Assembly: GCF_008520305.1 (NCBI RefSeq) | Contig: NZ_ML703279.1 | Span: 62,001 to 126,000, forward strand | Length of the DNA: 64,000 bases | From: Mesorhizobium sp. SARCC-RB16n | GTDB lineage: Bacteria > Pseudomonadota > Alphaproteobacteria > Rhizobiales > Rhizobiaceae | Direction: 5' to 3' | Shown: positions 55,793 through 63,767 of the stretch, one piece after another | How positions within the stretch are numbered: the first letter of the stretch is position 1 | How the letters are laid out: each line of letters opens with the position of its first letter | Program-made: the position numbers and the translations under genes | The notes under the pieces: generated by a model | Databases searched by the model: none | What the model saw: only the letters and a program-made list of their open reading frames with translations | What the model was told of the DNA's origin: nothing

Positions 55793-56659
55793 TCACAGGC
55801 TGTCCTCCGTCGTCCTTGCCTTGCCGAAGCGGTTGAACGAATCCAGGTGACAGGCCTTGAATGTGAGCAGCGGTTCGCCGGCCCGCGTCACGCCGAGAGC
55901 CAGGCGATAGCCCGGCAAGGATTGCCTGCGAACGATGCCGCGAACCTCAAACGCAAAGCGCTTGTAGGCAGACAGACTGCCGGATTTTGCGTGGAGATGA
56001 CGCAGGTCGAACGACCAGCCATGCGTCTGTCGGCCGCCATGTTTTCGCACAAGACGATAGAGCCAGCGCTCGATGCCGCCCGACAGGTCGAAATAGGCAC
56101 GGTCGATGGTGAGCACGAAGGCGTCGACCATGATCCCGGCGTAGAACCAGTCGGGCAGGACAAGCTCAATGCCAAGCGGTCGAGCACGATAATCAGCCCG
56201 CTCCTTCCACTCGTTGATCCAGGAGAAGCGGTGCATGCGCCGCTCGGTCGGCTGACGGATCGACGTGGCCACGGTGGTCGACTGGAGACGGTCGAGCGCT
56301 GCCTTGAGCAGCAGATACTCACGGGCTGACGTGCCGCGACCGATGAATGTCAGGATTTCGTGCGGCGTCGCCGCCATCATGCGCGAGGTTCGCAGTCCCC
56401 TGTCACGGGCATCGACAATCTGCGAGGCGGCCCAGATCAGGATGTCGGCATCCCAGATCGTCGCCATGCCGTGCTCAATGGTTGCCTCGACACGGATGGC
56501 AATTTCCCCCATGCGGAAATCGATCGGTCTGATGCGGCGCGACTTGGCGAGCGAGAAGAATGGCCAGGCCATCAGGTCCTGCGCATCGCGCAGCGCCATC
56601 TTGCCAGGGCGCGCATGAAACAGGGCAATCGGCTCCTGATCTGCTGGCGATACGCGCAT
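55793..56659 (-). CDS. repA: Replication initiator protein, RepA type
   Basis: The 288-residue protein belongs to the replication initiator A family seen in ICEs and plasmids of Alphaproteobacteria (MAWPFFSLAKSRRIRPIDFR, then ATIWDADILIWAASQIVDAR and HEILTFIGRGTSAREYLLLK). It would bind iterons to start replication of the excised circle. Three iteron-like repeats follow directly after its stop. A ParA gene often stands next to it in related elements but is missing here. Confidence 0.9.
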   Translation of the reverse strand: MRVSPADQEPIALFHARPGKMALRDAQDLMAWPFFSLAKSRRIRPIDFRMGEIAIRVEATIEHGMATIWDADILIWAASQIVDARDRGLRTSRMMAATPHEILTFIGRGTSAREYLLLKAALDRLQSTTVATSIRQPTERRMHRFSWINEWKERADYRARPLGIELVLPDWFYAGIMVDAFVLTIDRAYFDLSGGIERWLYRLVRKHGGRQTHGWSFDLRHLHAKSGSLSAYKRFAFEVRGIVRRQSLPGYRLALGVTRAGEPLLTFKACHLDSFNRFGKARTTEDSL

Positions 56660-56680
56660 GTCCGATCCTCGACCGGCGTC

Positions 56681-56962
56681 TCAGCGCGACTTGCCGGCAT
56701 AGGCCGGCGCGCGGGCCGCATGCGGCTTGGCCGGCGGAATGTCGGTGGCGTTTGCGTCGCTGGTGGACGTGCGCGCGCCGAGATCGGTCCAGGCACGCAG
56801 GTCATCGATGTCATAGAGGACGCGGCCGCCGATCTTTCGGTATTTTGGACCGGTGCCATAGGTCCGGTGTTTTTCCAGTGTCCTGGCGCAGAGGCCAACG
56901 ATAGGGGCGGCCTCCTTGGTCCTAAGATATTTTTGGGGCGCGTCCGCGGGACCCTTCGACAT
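56681..56962 (-). CDS. rdfS: RdfS-like excisionase (AlpA/MerR-type helix-turn-helix)
   Basis: The 93-residue protein has a winged helix-turn-helix (YLRTKEAAPIVGLCARTLEK, GPKYRKIGGRVLYDIDDLRAW), the form of recombination directionality factors. In ICEMlSym(R7A), RdfS binds the attachment sites, turns the integrase towards excision and precedes the transfer genes, and FseA activates it. Here it is upstream of repA and downstream of the fseA-like genes, the same relationship. The ATG at 56962 is preferred over the extension to 57055 because the family begins there. Confidence 0.85.
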   Translation of the reverse strand: MSKGPADAPQKYLRTKEAAPIVGLCARTLEKHRTYGTGPKYRKIGGRVLYDIDDLRAWTDLGARTSTSDANATDIPPAKPHAARAPAYAGKSR

Positions 56963-57469
56963 CGCTCGATCTCCATTCGGTTCTGCTGTCGTCCTGGCCT
57001 GCCGGGACGCGCGAAACGGACGATGGCCGAAATGAGAAAAAGCGAGGGAGGGCAAAGATGAAGGTGGGTGTTTTTACGCCCCTTCCGGCTGCACCGGCGT
57101 GCGCGCTCACGTTGCCGCAGAGCTCGTCTGGGCGAGCCCGGCCGATACGTCTTTGAGACCGCAGGCGAGTCGTGATCAATACCAAGATCTGATGATCGGC
57201 CTCGGATCCTTGCTGTGGCCTCTTACCGCCAAAGGGGGACGTCATGCCGCTCGTCAGCTTCTGTCTGGCCGAAGATAAAGCCGGAAATGGCAACTCGCTT
57301 TTGATCGCGAAGCGCTCCACCTGTCTGTGGAGTTCATCCGCTTCGGTTCTACCCCCGTGTCCAAAGGGTGGATGTCAGTTGAGGATTTCTGGCGTGGACA
57401 CCGCGCAATCCTCTCTATCGCCAGGCGTTGGATTGCTTCACTGCGTTCCTGGCGGCTGAGAGCCCAGCT
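56963..57469. other. rdfS upstream region
   Basis: This 500-base gap should contain the FseA-dependent promoter of rdfS. I see no reliable operator or gene within it. Confidence 0.4.
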
Positions 57470-58057
57470 TCACAACTCGGTTTTGCGGCGGCGGCCTTGA
57501 GGATAGGCGATAAGGCCGCGATAGCCCCCGGCGATCAGGCGGTCGGCCCGTCGCAGGATCGCCCGTATCTTGTGGCGAAGGTGATGATCGCGCCAGTCAC
57601 GCGGTGCGATGGGCTCGCGCGCCAGCAGCTCCTCCGCGAGCCGTCGGTAGGGAGCCCCCGCGCGCCTTCCATCGACAGCGCGCAAATTGAGGATGTGCCT
57701 CAACTTGCTTTGCTGAGGTAGGGAACCGTGGCGGACGCCGGCCGGTCGACCATTCAACGCGCGCCAGAAGCCGCGCGCGGCGTCGAGCCGTATTTCAAAA
57801 TTCGCATCGAGCGGCAGGATGATGGCGTTGATGCCGCGCAGGCCGTCAGGTTCGCTAGAGACGATGTGATGTGTCACGGATGCTGACGGCCAGAGAGTAT
57901 GAACTTGCCCGGCTTCCGTCCACTGAGCCGTCCTGAGTTGGCTAAGTCGAACGGCCGGCAGCGACGATGAAGCGCCAGCCCTCAACCTCGTTGCGCGCAG
58001 AACCCGTGGCGAGGCCTGTTCTGTCCAGACAATGTGTTCCGATAAGGGGGGCCCGTC
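57470..58057 (-). CDS. fseA: FseA, C-terminal part (DUF2285), read by +1 frameshift
   Basis: The frame is open from 58057 to 57470 and reads DGPPLSEHIVWTEQASPRVL and on into a DUF2285 domain (LPLDANFEIRLDAARGFWRA, QQSKLRHILNLRAVDG, YRRLAEELL). It has no ATG or GTG near its beginning; the first start-like codon is a TTG at 57985, already inside the conserved region. It therefore depends on ribosomes that leave the upstream frame at its TGA stop. Joined, the two parts give about 264 residues. In R7A the two parts are called Msi172 and Msi171, and their fusion FseA activates rdfS. Confidence 0.85.
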   Translation of the reverse strand, partial: DGPPLSEHIVWTEQASPRVLRATRLRAGASSSLPAVRLSQLRTAQWTEAGQVHTLWPSASVTHHIVSSEPDGLRGINAIILPLDANFEIRLDAARGFWRALNGRPAGVRHGSLPQQSKLRHILNLRAVDGRRAGAPYRRLAEELLAREPIAPRDWRDHHLRHKIRAILRRADRLIAGGYRGLIAYPQGRRRKTEL

Positions 58058-58265
58058 ACCAGGAATCGCGAAATCGCGCGCCCCAACGAGCGGCGAAGTC
58101 GGTCGAGCCAGCGATTTCTCTTGTCGCCAGCGGACCTGACGCCAGCCGCTCTAATTCGGCGAGAAAATCAGCGTTCCGGATCAGATACTCCGCGGCAAAC
58201 GCGTCGGCTTCGTAGCCGCGCATGTGCTCGTATCCGGCCGGATCGGTCCAATCGCTGAGCGACAT
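58056..58265 (-). CDS. fseA: FseA, N-terminal part (DUF6499)
   Basis: The 69-residue frame MSLSDWTDPAGYEHMRGYEA continues with AAEYLIRNADFLAELERL and WGARFRDSW, the DUF6499 pattern, and ends at TGA (58056-58058). Reading one base on, the same DNA continues in the DUF2285 frame. By itself it would be an isolated N-terminal domain of a transcription activator. It lies 137 bases after qseM and in the same direction as rdfS. A 17-base palindrome lies between the two genes. Confidence 0.85.
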   Translation of the reverse strand: MSLSDWTDPAGYEHMRGYEADAFAAEYLIRNADFLAELERLASGPLATREIAGSTDFAARWGARFRDSW

Positions 58266-58365
58266 GGCAACGGGTCTCACTCCGACGCCCGCAGTCCGCC
58301 GCGAGCTTCGCAATCAGCTTCCGAGGCAACAGTTCCTTTGAGTAGTCAGAGAGGGAGCAAACCGC

Positions 58366-58382
58366 TTTGCTGAATCAGCAAA
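58366..58382. promoter_or_regulatory. 17-bp palindrome upstream of fseA
   Basis: TTTGCTGA-A-TCAGCAAA is perfectly symmetric and lies about 100 bases before the fseA start. It overlaps another dyad (AGCAAA-CCGC-TTTGCT, 58356-58371). The position suits an operator for a LuxR- or XRE-type regulator, or the end of qseM transcription. Confidence 0.5.
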
Positions 58383-58402
58383 CCCCATCGAGCCGACCGG
58401 TT

Positions 58403-58744
58403 TCAGTGTGGTGCGCCGCCGGCCAGGAGGTATCGATAGCCATTGGTCGTCATCCACCGGGCGCGAGCAAGATGCGTTTCCCATGCCCGGAATGCCCGTT
58501 CCGGCTCCTTTGCGGGATCGATATGCAGAACGATTCTGGCGACCTCGCGCCAATCTGCGTCTTCGGCCGCAGCATCGAGAAGGCGGATGTAGGTGAGCAG
58601 CCGCTCCTCATCATAGCCGGTCAGGATGGGGGCGTCTGGGGCTACGTCGGCGACATCAGGATCGAGGAGAGGTTTAAGCATGGCAATCTCGCGCGCCAAC
58701 ACCTTCGTCGATGTGAGGCCAAATCCTGATTTGGATGCCTGCAT
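58403..58744 (-). CDS. qseM: QseM-like DUF2285 antiactivator
   Basis: The 113-residue protein has one DUF2285-like domain (LTGYDEERLLTYIRLLDAAA, DWREVARIVLHIDPA, RAWETHLARARWMTTNGYRY). In ICEMlSym(R7A), QseM binds both TraR and FseA and keeps excision off in most cells, and its gene is divergent from qseC. The layout is the same here. The start is uncertain: 58744 is used; an ATG at 58681 would remove 21 residues that carry less family character. Confidence 0.85.
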   Translation of the reverse strand: MQASKSGFGLTSTKVLAREIAMLKPLLDPDVADVAPDAPILTGYDEERLLTYIRLLDAAAEDADWREVARIVLHIDPAKEPERAFRAWETHLARARWMTTNGYRYLLAGGAPH

Positions 58745-58793
58745 GCAACACAGCTTTCACCTCGATGAGTTCATTGCCGATCGATGAAGTGAC

Positions 58794-58820
58794 CGGATAA
58801 TCAGATTTTCTGGTTATCCG
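58794..58820. promoter_or_regulatory. Inverted-repeat operator between qseM and qseC
   Basis: CGGATAA-N13-TTATCCG, with inner CAG and CTG also paired, forms a long dyad in the 121-base gap between the divergent genes. XRE-type QseC would be expected to bind here and control both promoters. A further part-repeat (GATTTTCC) follows immediately. Confidence 0.75.
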
Positions 58821-58865
58821 ATTTTCCATTTAATTGATCTGCCGGCTTCGTCAAGGACCGGCAAA

Positions 58866-59126
58866 ATGCAAAAGACGCTTCGATCGCCAAGACATTTGCG
58901 TCTTGTCCAACTGATCGTTGAAAAGCGTAGGAAAGCCGGCCTGAGTCAGGCTGGTCTGGCAAAGGCGCTGGACAGATACCAATCGGTGGTCGCGGCCATC
59001 GAATCAGGAGGCCGACGAATCGACGTTGTCGAATTTATCGATCTGGCCGAAACGATCGGCTTCGATCCGCATGAGGTACTGAGTGAGGTCATCGCGGTTC
59101 GAAGCGCGAAGTCAAAGCATCGCTGA
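58866..59126 (+). CDS. qseC: QseC-like XRE-family repressor
   Basis: The 86-residue protein has an XRE helix-turn-helix (LIVEKRRKAGLSQAGLAKAL, RYQSVVAAIESGGRRID) covering nearly all of it. In R7A, QseC represses qseM and itself by binding operators between them. It stands divergent from the qseM-like gene here, with a long dyad between. No other domain is present. Confidence 0.88.
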   Translation: MQKTLRSPRHLRLVQLIVEKRRKAGLSQAGLAKALDRYQSVVAAIESGGRRIDVVEFIDLAETIGFDPHEVLSEVIAVRSAKSKHR

Positions 59127-59317
59127 CGATTTCTGGTGTTTGATGACCAGCCAAGCGTCGCAATCTGACTGCAGTCGCATCGCGAGCCGGGCAGAGCCCG
59201 GCGAGCGGCGGCCGCCTGCCAGGCGCGACCGCAACGGTCGATCCACGTTCGCGGATCGTTGGCAAATTGTGTCAATGTCCGCGCGGCCGGATGTCCGGCC
59301 GCGCAGTGTCGCAACGA

Positions 59318-60532
59318 TCAAGCTGCCTTTTCCAGCAATGCCTTCGCCTTTCCTTCAAGCTCGAGGCGGCTGTCCTGATGGGATTTGCTACGGGCGTGCA
59401 CTGTCATGCCCTGCACGAAATCGAAGATGCTTTCAGGTGGCCTGCCCTCCTCCTGCAAGACAGCCTCAATGACCTTCCCGGTTTCGGCCTTGGAGAACCC
59501 GCGTTTGCGTAGGAACATTTCGCGATCTTCATCACTGCGGGCGACGATCTTCTCGCGGGCAGACTTGATGCCGGCGATGAACGGCGCTGGCGAGGAGTTG
59601 GCGAAACTTGTCAAGGCAGGGGCCGCCTCGTGGGCGAAGCGCTGCGCGGCAAACTTGGAATGGCGGATGCTGATTTCCTCAAAACCTTCCACGCCCCAAA
59701 GGTTGCGGTTCATGCAGACAGCGCGAAGATAGAACGACGCAATGCCAAGCGTCTTGCTACCGACTTCCGAATTCCAGCAATAGAACCCCCGGAAATACAA
59801 ATCCGGCTCTCCGTTCGGCAGGCGTCCGGCCTCGATTGGGTGGGTGTCGTCCACCAGAAACAAAAACACGTCGCGATCGCTGGCATAAAGCGTGGTGGTG
59901 TCCTTGGTGATGTCCACGAATGGATTGTGCATCATGGTTGCCCAGTCCAGCATGCCCGGGACCTTCCACATGGTGTCACCAGTGCCGTTGCCCGCGATCT
60001 TCATGACGGCGGCAACCAGTTCATGATCCCAGATGCGGCCATAGTCAGGGCCGGTGACCGCACGAAGCTCGATGCGTCCATCTTCCGCCTCCAAGGTTTT
60101 CACAAGCTCGGCGCGATGGTTAAGCAGGCCGTGCTGCAGGTTGATGCCTGCCAGCGGTGCGGGAAGCTGGCGCATGTAGGTTGCGGGCGCGCCGACAAGG
60201 CTGCACAGCTGGCCAAAACTCCAATGTGTGGGCGCGATCATCTGCTTCTGTCCGGGAACGATCAGCGAAAGCCGCTCGGCATCGTCCCGGCTTGCCTCGA
60301 CACGAACCGCGCGGCTCTCGATGGTGCGGGCGGTGGCACGATCCGCCCGCGTGCGCACCGCCTGGTATAGCTCGGTCAGCGAGAGATAGCGCTGATCGGC
60401 TGGCCGCGAGAACCATTCCGACGAAACGCGCCCGATGCGCTCGCCGCGCGAGATGTCGATGCCAAAGGCGCCGGAAACCGGCTGCTGGCGGTGGTTGCTG
60501 TCGGCGTTGCCGATGTTGGTGGTCATGTTCAT
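59318..60532 (-). CDS. DUF932 domain protein
   Basis: The 404-residue protein has the DUF932 pattern (WSFGQLCSLVGAPATYMRQL, RAVTGPDYGRIWDHELVAAV, FYCWNSEVGSKTLGIASFYL). These proteins are common on plasmids and ICEs of Proteobacteria and resemble phage/plasmid LGT_TIGR03299 proteins; their function is not known. The ATG at 60532 has GGAG 8 bases upstream. It lies beyond qseC in the ICE block, in the same direction as the transfer genes. Confidence 0.88.
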   Translation of the reverse strand: MNMTTNIGNADSNHRQQPVSGAFGIDISRGERIGRVSSEWFSRPADQRYLSLTELYQAVRTRADRATARTIESRAVRVEASRDDAERLSLIVPGQKQMIAPTHWSFGQLCSLVGAPATYMRQLPAPLAGINLQHGLLNHRAELVKTLEAEDGRIELRAVTGPDYGRIWDHELVAAVMKIAGNGTGDTMWKVPGMLDWATMMHNPFVDITKDTTTLYASDRDVFLFLVDDTHPIEAGRLPNGEPDLYFRGFYCWNSEVGSKTLGIASFYLRAVCMNRNLWGVEGFEEISIRHSKFAAQRFAHEAAPALTSFANSSPAPFIAGIKSAREKIVARSDEDREMFLRKRGFSKAETGKVIEAVLQEEGRPPESIFDFVQGMTVHARSKSHQDSRLELEGKAKALLEKAA

Positions 60533-60913
60533 TGCGGTCACTCCTTTTTTGAATGCCGAAGGCATGTCCTGCGGCATGCCTTCCGGGGGCGCGTGAGCGC
60601 GCGGGAGTGATGGGGGCCATTGCCGTCGCGCGGAGCCGGGCTGCACGGTCGAGCGAAGCGGATGAAACCGACTTTAAGGATTGCCGGGCGTTTGACCGCT
60701 TTGCGAGCCGGCGGTCCTGCTCTGCACAGGCGGCAATGGCGGGGAAGCGAGGGGAAAGTCTCCTTGCTTCCCTTAAGGCAGTTGGCAGATTGTTCCGCCC
60801 TGATCAGAATAAATCGGACGGATTATGGAGCCGACAAATCATTATTCACTTGATCTTTGTACAAACTGCACAAATACGATGCTGACGTGATTGAAGACGA
60901 AGAAGGAAACTCC
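60533..60913. other. Divergent promoter region between DUF932 and mucR
   Basis: No gene is evident. The segment just before 60914 is AT-richer and should contain the mucR promoter. Confidence 0.45.
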
Positions 60914-61447
60914 ATGACCGCATCCAATGAGCAACAGGGCAAAACCGATCTCGTGTCGATTGCTGCCGATATCGTCTCCGCTTATGTGTCGAACAATCCA
61001 GTGCCTGCCGCGGAATTGCCGAAGCTGATCGGCGAGATCCATTTTGCTTTGCAAAACGTCGGCACACCCGTTGCCGACCCTGCGGTGAAACTGGAGCCAG
61101 CGGTATCGATCAGGAAGTCGGTGACGCCGGACTACATTATCTGCCTGGAAGACGGAAAGAAGTTCAAATCGCTGAGGCGTCATCTCAGCACGCATTACAA
61201 TCTGAGCCCCGAGGATTACCGGCACAAGTGGAGCCTGCCTGCCGATTATCCGATGGTGGCGCCGAACTACGCCGCCGCTCGCTCGGCGATGGCGAAGGCA
61301 GCGGGGCTCGGGCGCAAGCCGGCGGCACCAGAAGCAGCCAAGGTGGAAAAACCGAACCGGACGCGTCGCACCGCTGCAGCGGCTGTGAGCGCGCCGGCTG
61401 CAAAGGCGCCGGTCAAGAAGGCGCGCAAAGTTGCCGCCAAGGCCTAG
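60914..61447 (+). CDS. MucR/Ros-family transcriptional regulator, second copy
   Basis: The 177-residue protein shares the central domain of the copy at 37185 (SVTPDYIICLEDGKKFKSLR), with C77, D80, H90 and H94 as the finger positions, and has the same N-terminal region (IAADIVSAYVSNNPVPAAEL). A lysine- and alanine-rich tail of about 40 residues (AAKAPVKKARKVAAKA) sets it apart and resembles histone-like tails. The ATG has AAGGAA upstream. A strong terminator follows 50 bases after the stop. Confidence 0.95.
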   Translation: MTASNEQQGKTDLVSIAADIVSAYVSNNPVPAAELPKLIGEIHFALQNVGTPVADPAVKLEPAVSIRKSVTPDYIICLEDGKKFKSLRRHLSTHYNLSPEDYRHKWSLPADYPMVAPNYAAARSAMAKAAGLGRKPAAPEAAKVEKPNRTRRTAAAAVSAPAAKAPVKKARKVAAKA

Positions 61448-61497
61448 CCTTGAGCAGCCAATTGCCTATTGTCCGGCGGTGGCGGCCTGAGCATGGT

Positions 61498-61531
61498 GAA
61501 GCCCCGGCGCTGCGCGCCGGGGCTTCTTTTT
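61498..61531 (+). terminator. Rho-independent terminator after mucR
   Basis: GAAGCCCCGGCGC-TGC-GCGCCGGGGCTTC forms a 13-pair perfect stem followed by TTTTT. It ends the plus-strand mucR transcript. Confidence 0.95.
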
Positions 61532-61544
61532 GGTTAGGCCGACT

Positions 61545-61856
61545 TCACTCGGCGGTGCGGCGGGACCAGATGAGCGAGAACTCGCCCTGCGTTTCGGTCT
61601 CGACCAGGCTGGCATAAATCGGAGCGGGGAAGCTCGGATCGTCGAGTTTGACCGAGTGATAATCACGTCCCTCGCGCGAGGTCTTCTTCCATGCCGCCCC
61701 GAATTCGGTGCCCCCGGCGAAGATGCGGAAGTCCGGACCCTTTTCGTTTTCGCCATCGGCGGGGATGAAATCCACCGTCTTGACGTTGAGGTTTAGTGTC
61801 TTGACGGAGCCCTTGAAGCCTTTGCCGGTGCTGGTGAAGATGCCAATCGTAGCCAT
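61545..61856 (-). CDS. DUF736 family protein, second copy
   Basis: The 103-residue protein starts [20 protein letters not shown] and contains [20 protein letters not shown] and [20 protein letters not shown], a complete DUF736 protein. The N-terminal region differs clearly from the copy at 54100, so it is an older paralogue. It converges with mucR, the terminator lying between. The frame extends upstream to 62174, but the ATG at 61856 begins the family sequence. Confidence 0.92.
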   Translation of the reverse strand: MATIGIFTSTGKGFKGSVKTLNLNVKTVDFIPADGENEKGPDFRIFAGGTEFGAAWKKTSREGRDYHSVKLDDPSFPAPIYASLVETETQGEFSLIWSRRTAE

Positions 61857-62275
61857 TGCGGTGGTTCCTTCTGTTGATCGGGCCGCGCCCACCGCGGCCT
61901 CGATGGGGTCGTGAGACCGAGGACGATCGGATCCGCACCCACCGGGGTCCCCATTGCCCGCAATGGGGTGGTCCTCAGGGCTGAAACGAAGTGGAAGGCG
62001 ACCGACACGGGCTTTTTTGTTTCGCGATGCAAAGCCGGCCGCTTGCGCCGGCGGCGGAAAAAAACCAGCGGCGGGCGTTGCGGGAAGACGATCGAGGCGA
62101 AGTCGGTCTTCGGTCAGACCAATCCATTCGAGGACGCCGTGGGCGTGGCTTGCCAGCAGACGAAAAGGAACCACCGCAATAGCGGTCGATCGGGTTCACA
62201 CCGCGAGAGGCTCTTGGATCCGTGTGGAAGCCTATTCACGGCAAGGCTGGGATTACATCAGCGGGTCAAAATCGA

Positions 62276-62480
62276 TGGCGACGATCAAAGGCCAGGCTTT
62301 TGCTGCTCTTTGCCCTGAAGCCCCACGTATTCGATGGCAACATGGAAAATGATACCTACGCAAGGAAAAAACCAATCCCCGTTCAAGCGTGCTGCGATTC
62401 GAGCTTGCCCGCTCCGATTTATGCCAGGCTGGTCGAGACCCCAGGCGCCGACGATCCATTTACACCTGATCTTCCGTCGC
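62276..62480 (+). pseudogene. Decayed DUF736-like fragment on the opposite strand
   Basis: The DNA reads MATIKGQAFAAL near 62276 and, in another frame from about 62398, SLPAPIYARLVETPG, which equals the C-terminal motif [13 protein letters not shown] of the neighbour at 61545. The middle is unreadable. It is a broken relative in inverted orientation. Confidence 0.5.
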
Positions 62481-62603
62481 TTTGCTTCGTAATTCGCCAA
62501 CCTTGAAGCCTGCGTGCCTCGCCGGCGCTTTGCCCGCGCATGTCCGCCGCCGTCCTTCGCGTCGCGAAAAGATTTGCCCTCCATTGATAGAACGCGAGCG
62601 ACA

Positions 62604-63694
62604 ATGGAAAATCCCCGTGAAACCTCGCCCAAGGTCGAGGACGAGGCCGCAGGCGACTTGCCCGACATCCTCGATCTGGTCATGGAAATGGGCCAGGCTT
62701 CAACCACGCCGGCGTCTCGAAGCCCTCGTCGAGACCGCGACGGACTACGCCAAGGCCGCCAGCTCGCAGAACACGCGCTACGCCTACGCCAAGGACTGGC
62801 GACGCTTTACCTCCTGGTGCCGTCGGGAAGGATTCGAGCCCATGCCGCCTTCAAGCCAGGTCATGGGTCTCTGTATTGGCGCTTGCGCGGCCGGCGAGCC
62901 TAAACGCGGCATCGCCTCATTCTCCGTCGCGACAATCGAGCGGCGCCTCTCCGGCCTGGCCTGGAACTTCACCCAGCGCGGCGTGCCGGTGGATCGCTCC
63001 GATCGGCACATTGCGATGGTGCTCGCCGGCATTCGCAGAAAACACGCCAAGCCGCCCCGACAAAAGGAAGCGGTGCTCGGCGACGACCTTTTGGCGATGA
63101 TCGCCACGCTTGGCCATGATCTGAGAGGTCTGCGCGACCGGGCGATCCTGCTGCTCGGCTTCGCCGGCGGATTACGACGCTCGGAGATCGTTGGTCTCGA
63201 TGTCGTGCGCGACGACCGCAGTGACGGTGCCGGCTGGATCGAGATTTTTGCCGACAAGGGCGTCCTCGTCACATTGCGCGGAAAAACCGGCTGGCGCGAG
63301 GTCGAGGTCGGCCGCGGCTCCAGCGACCTCTCCTGCCCCGTCGTCGCGCTCGAGGCCTGGGATCCGCCTCGGCCGCATCGCGGGAGGCCCCCTCTTCCGG
63401 CGCATTTTTCGGGACAATAAAACCGTCCACGACGGTCGGCTTTCCGACAAGCACGTCGCCCGCCTCGTCAAGCAGACCGCGCTCGCCGCCGGCGTCCGCT
63501 CCGATCTTGCGGAGGGAGACCGTCAGTTGCTGTTTTCCGGGCATTCGCTGCGCGCCGGCCTTGCTTCGTCGGCCGACATCGAGGAGCGTTACGTCCAGAA
63601 GCAGCTCGGCCATGCCTCAGCCGAGATGACCCGCAAATATCAGCGGCGACGGGATCGGTTTCGCACCAACCTCACCAAGGCGTCTGGGCTCTGA
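62604..63694 (+). pseudogene. Tyrosine-family site-specific integrase with two frameshifts
   Basis: The three reading-frame pieces add up to one integrase of about 365 residues. Piece one starts MENPRETSPKVEDEAAGDLP; near 62705 the frame changes to LEALVETATDYAKAASSQNT, a core-binding domain, and the catalytic arginine lies in GLRDRAILLLGFAGGLRRSE. Near 63360, one extra base (TGG-GATCC) shifts the frame again to IRLGRIAGGPLFRRIF, HSLRAGLASSADI and QLGHASAEMTRKYQRRRDRF, with the H-x-x-R and tyrosine residues. The catalytic residues remain in the DNA, so the decay is recent or the shifts are sequencing errors. It would have worked on an element end. Confidence 0.75.
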
Positions 63695-63767
63695 CATCCC
63701 CCAAAGGCGGTAACGGGACGCAGCAAGGGCAGCTCTATTTTCGTAACGCGTTTTGCTAATTGGAGGC

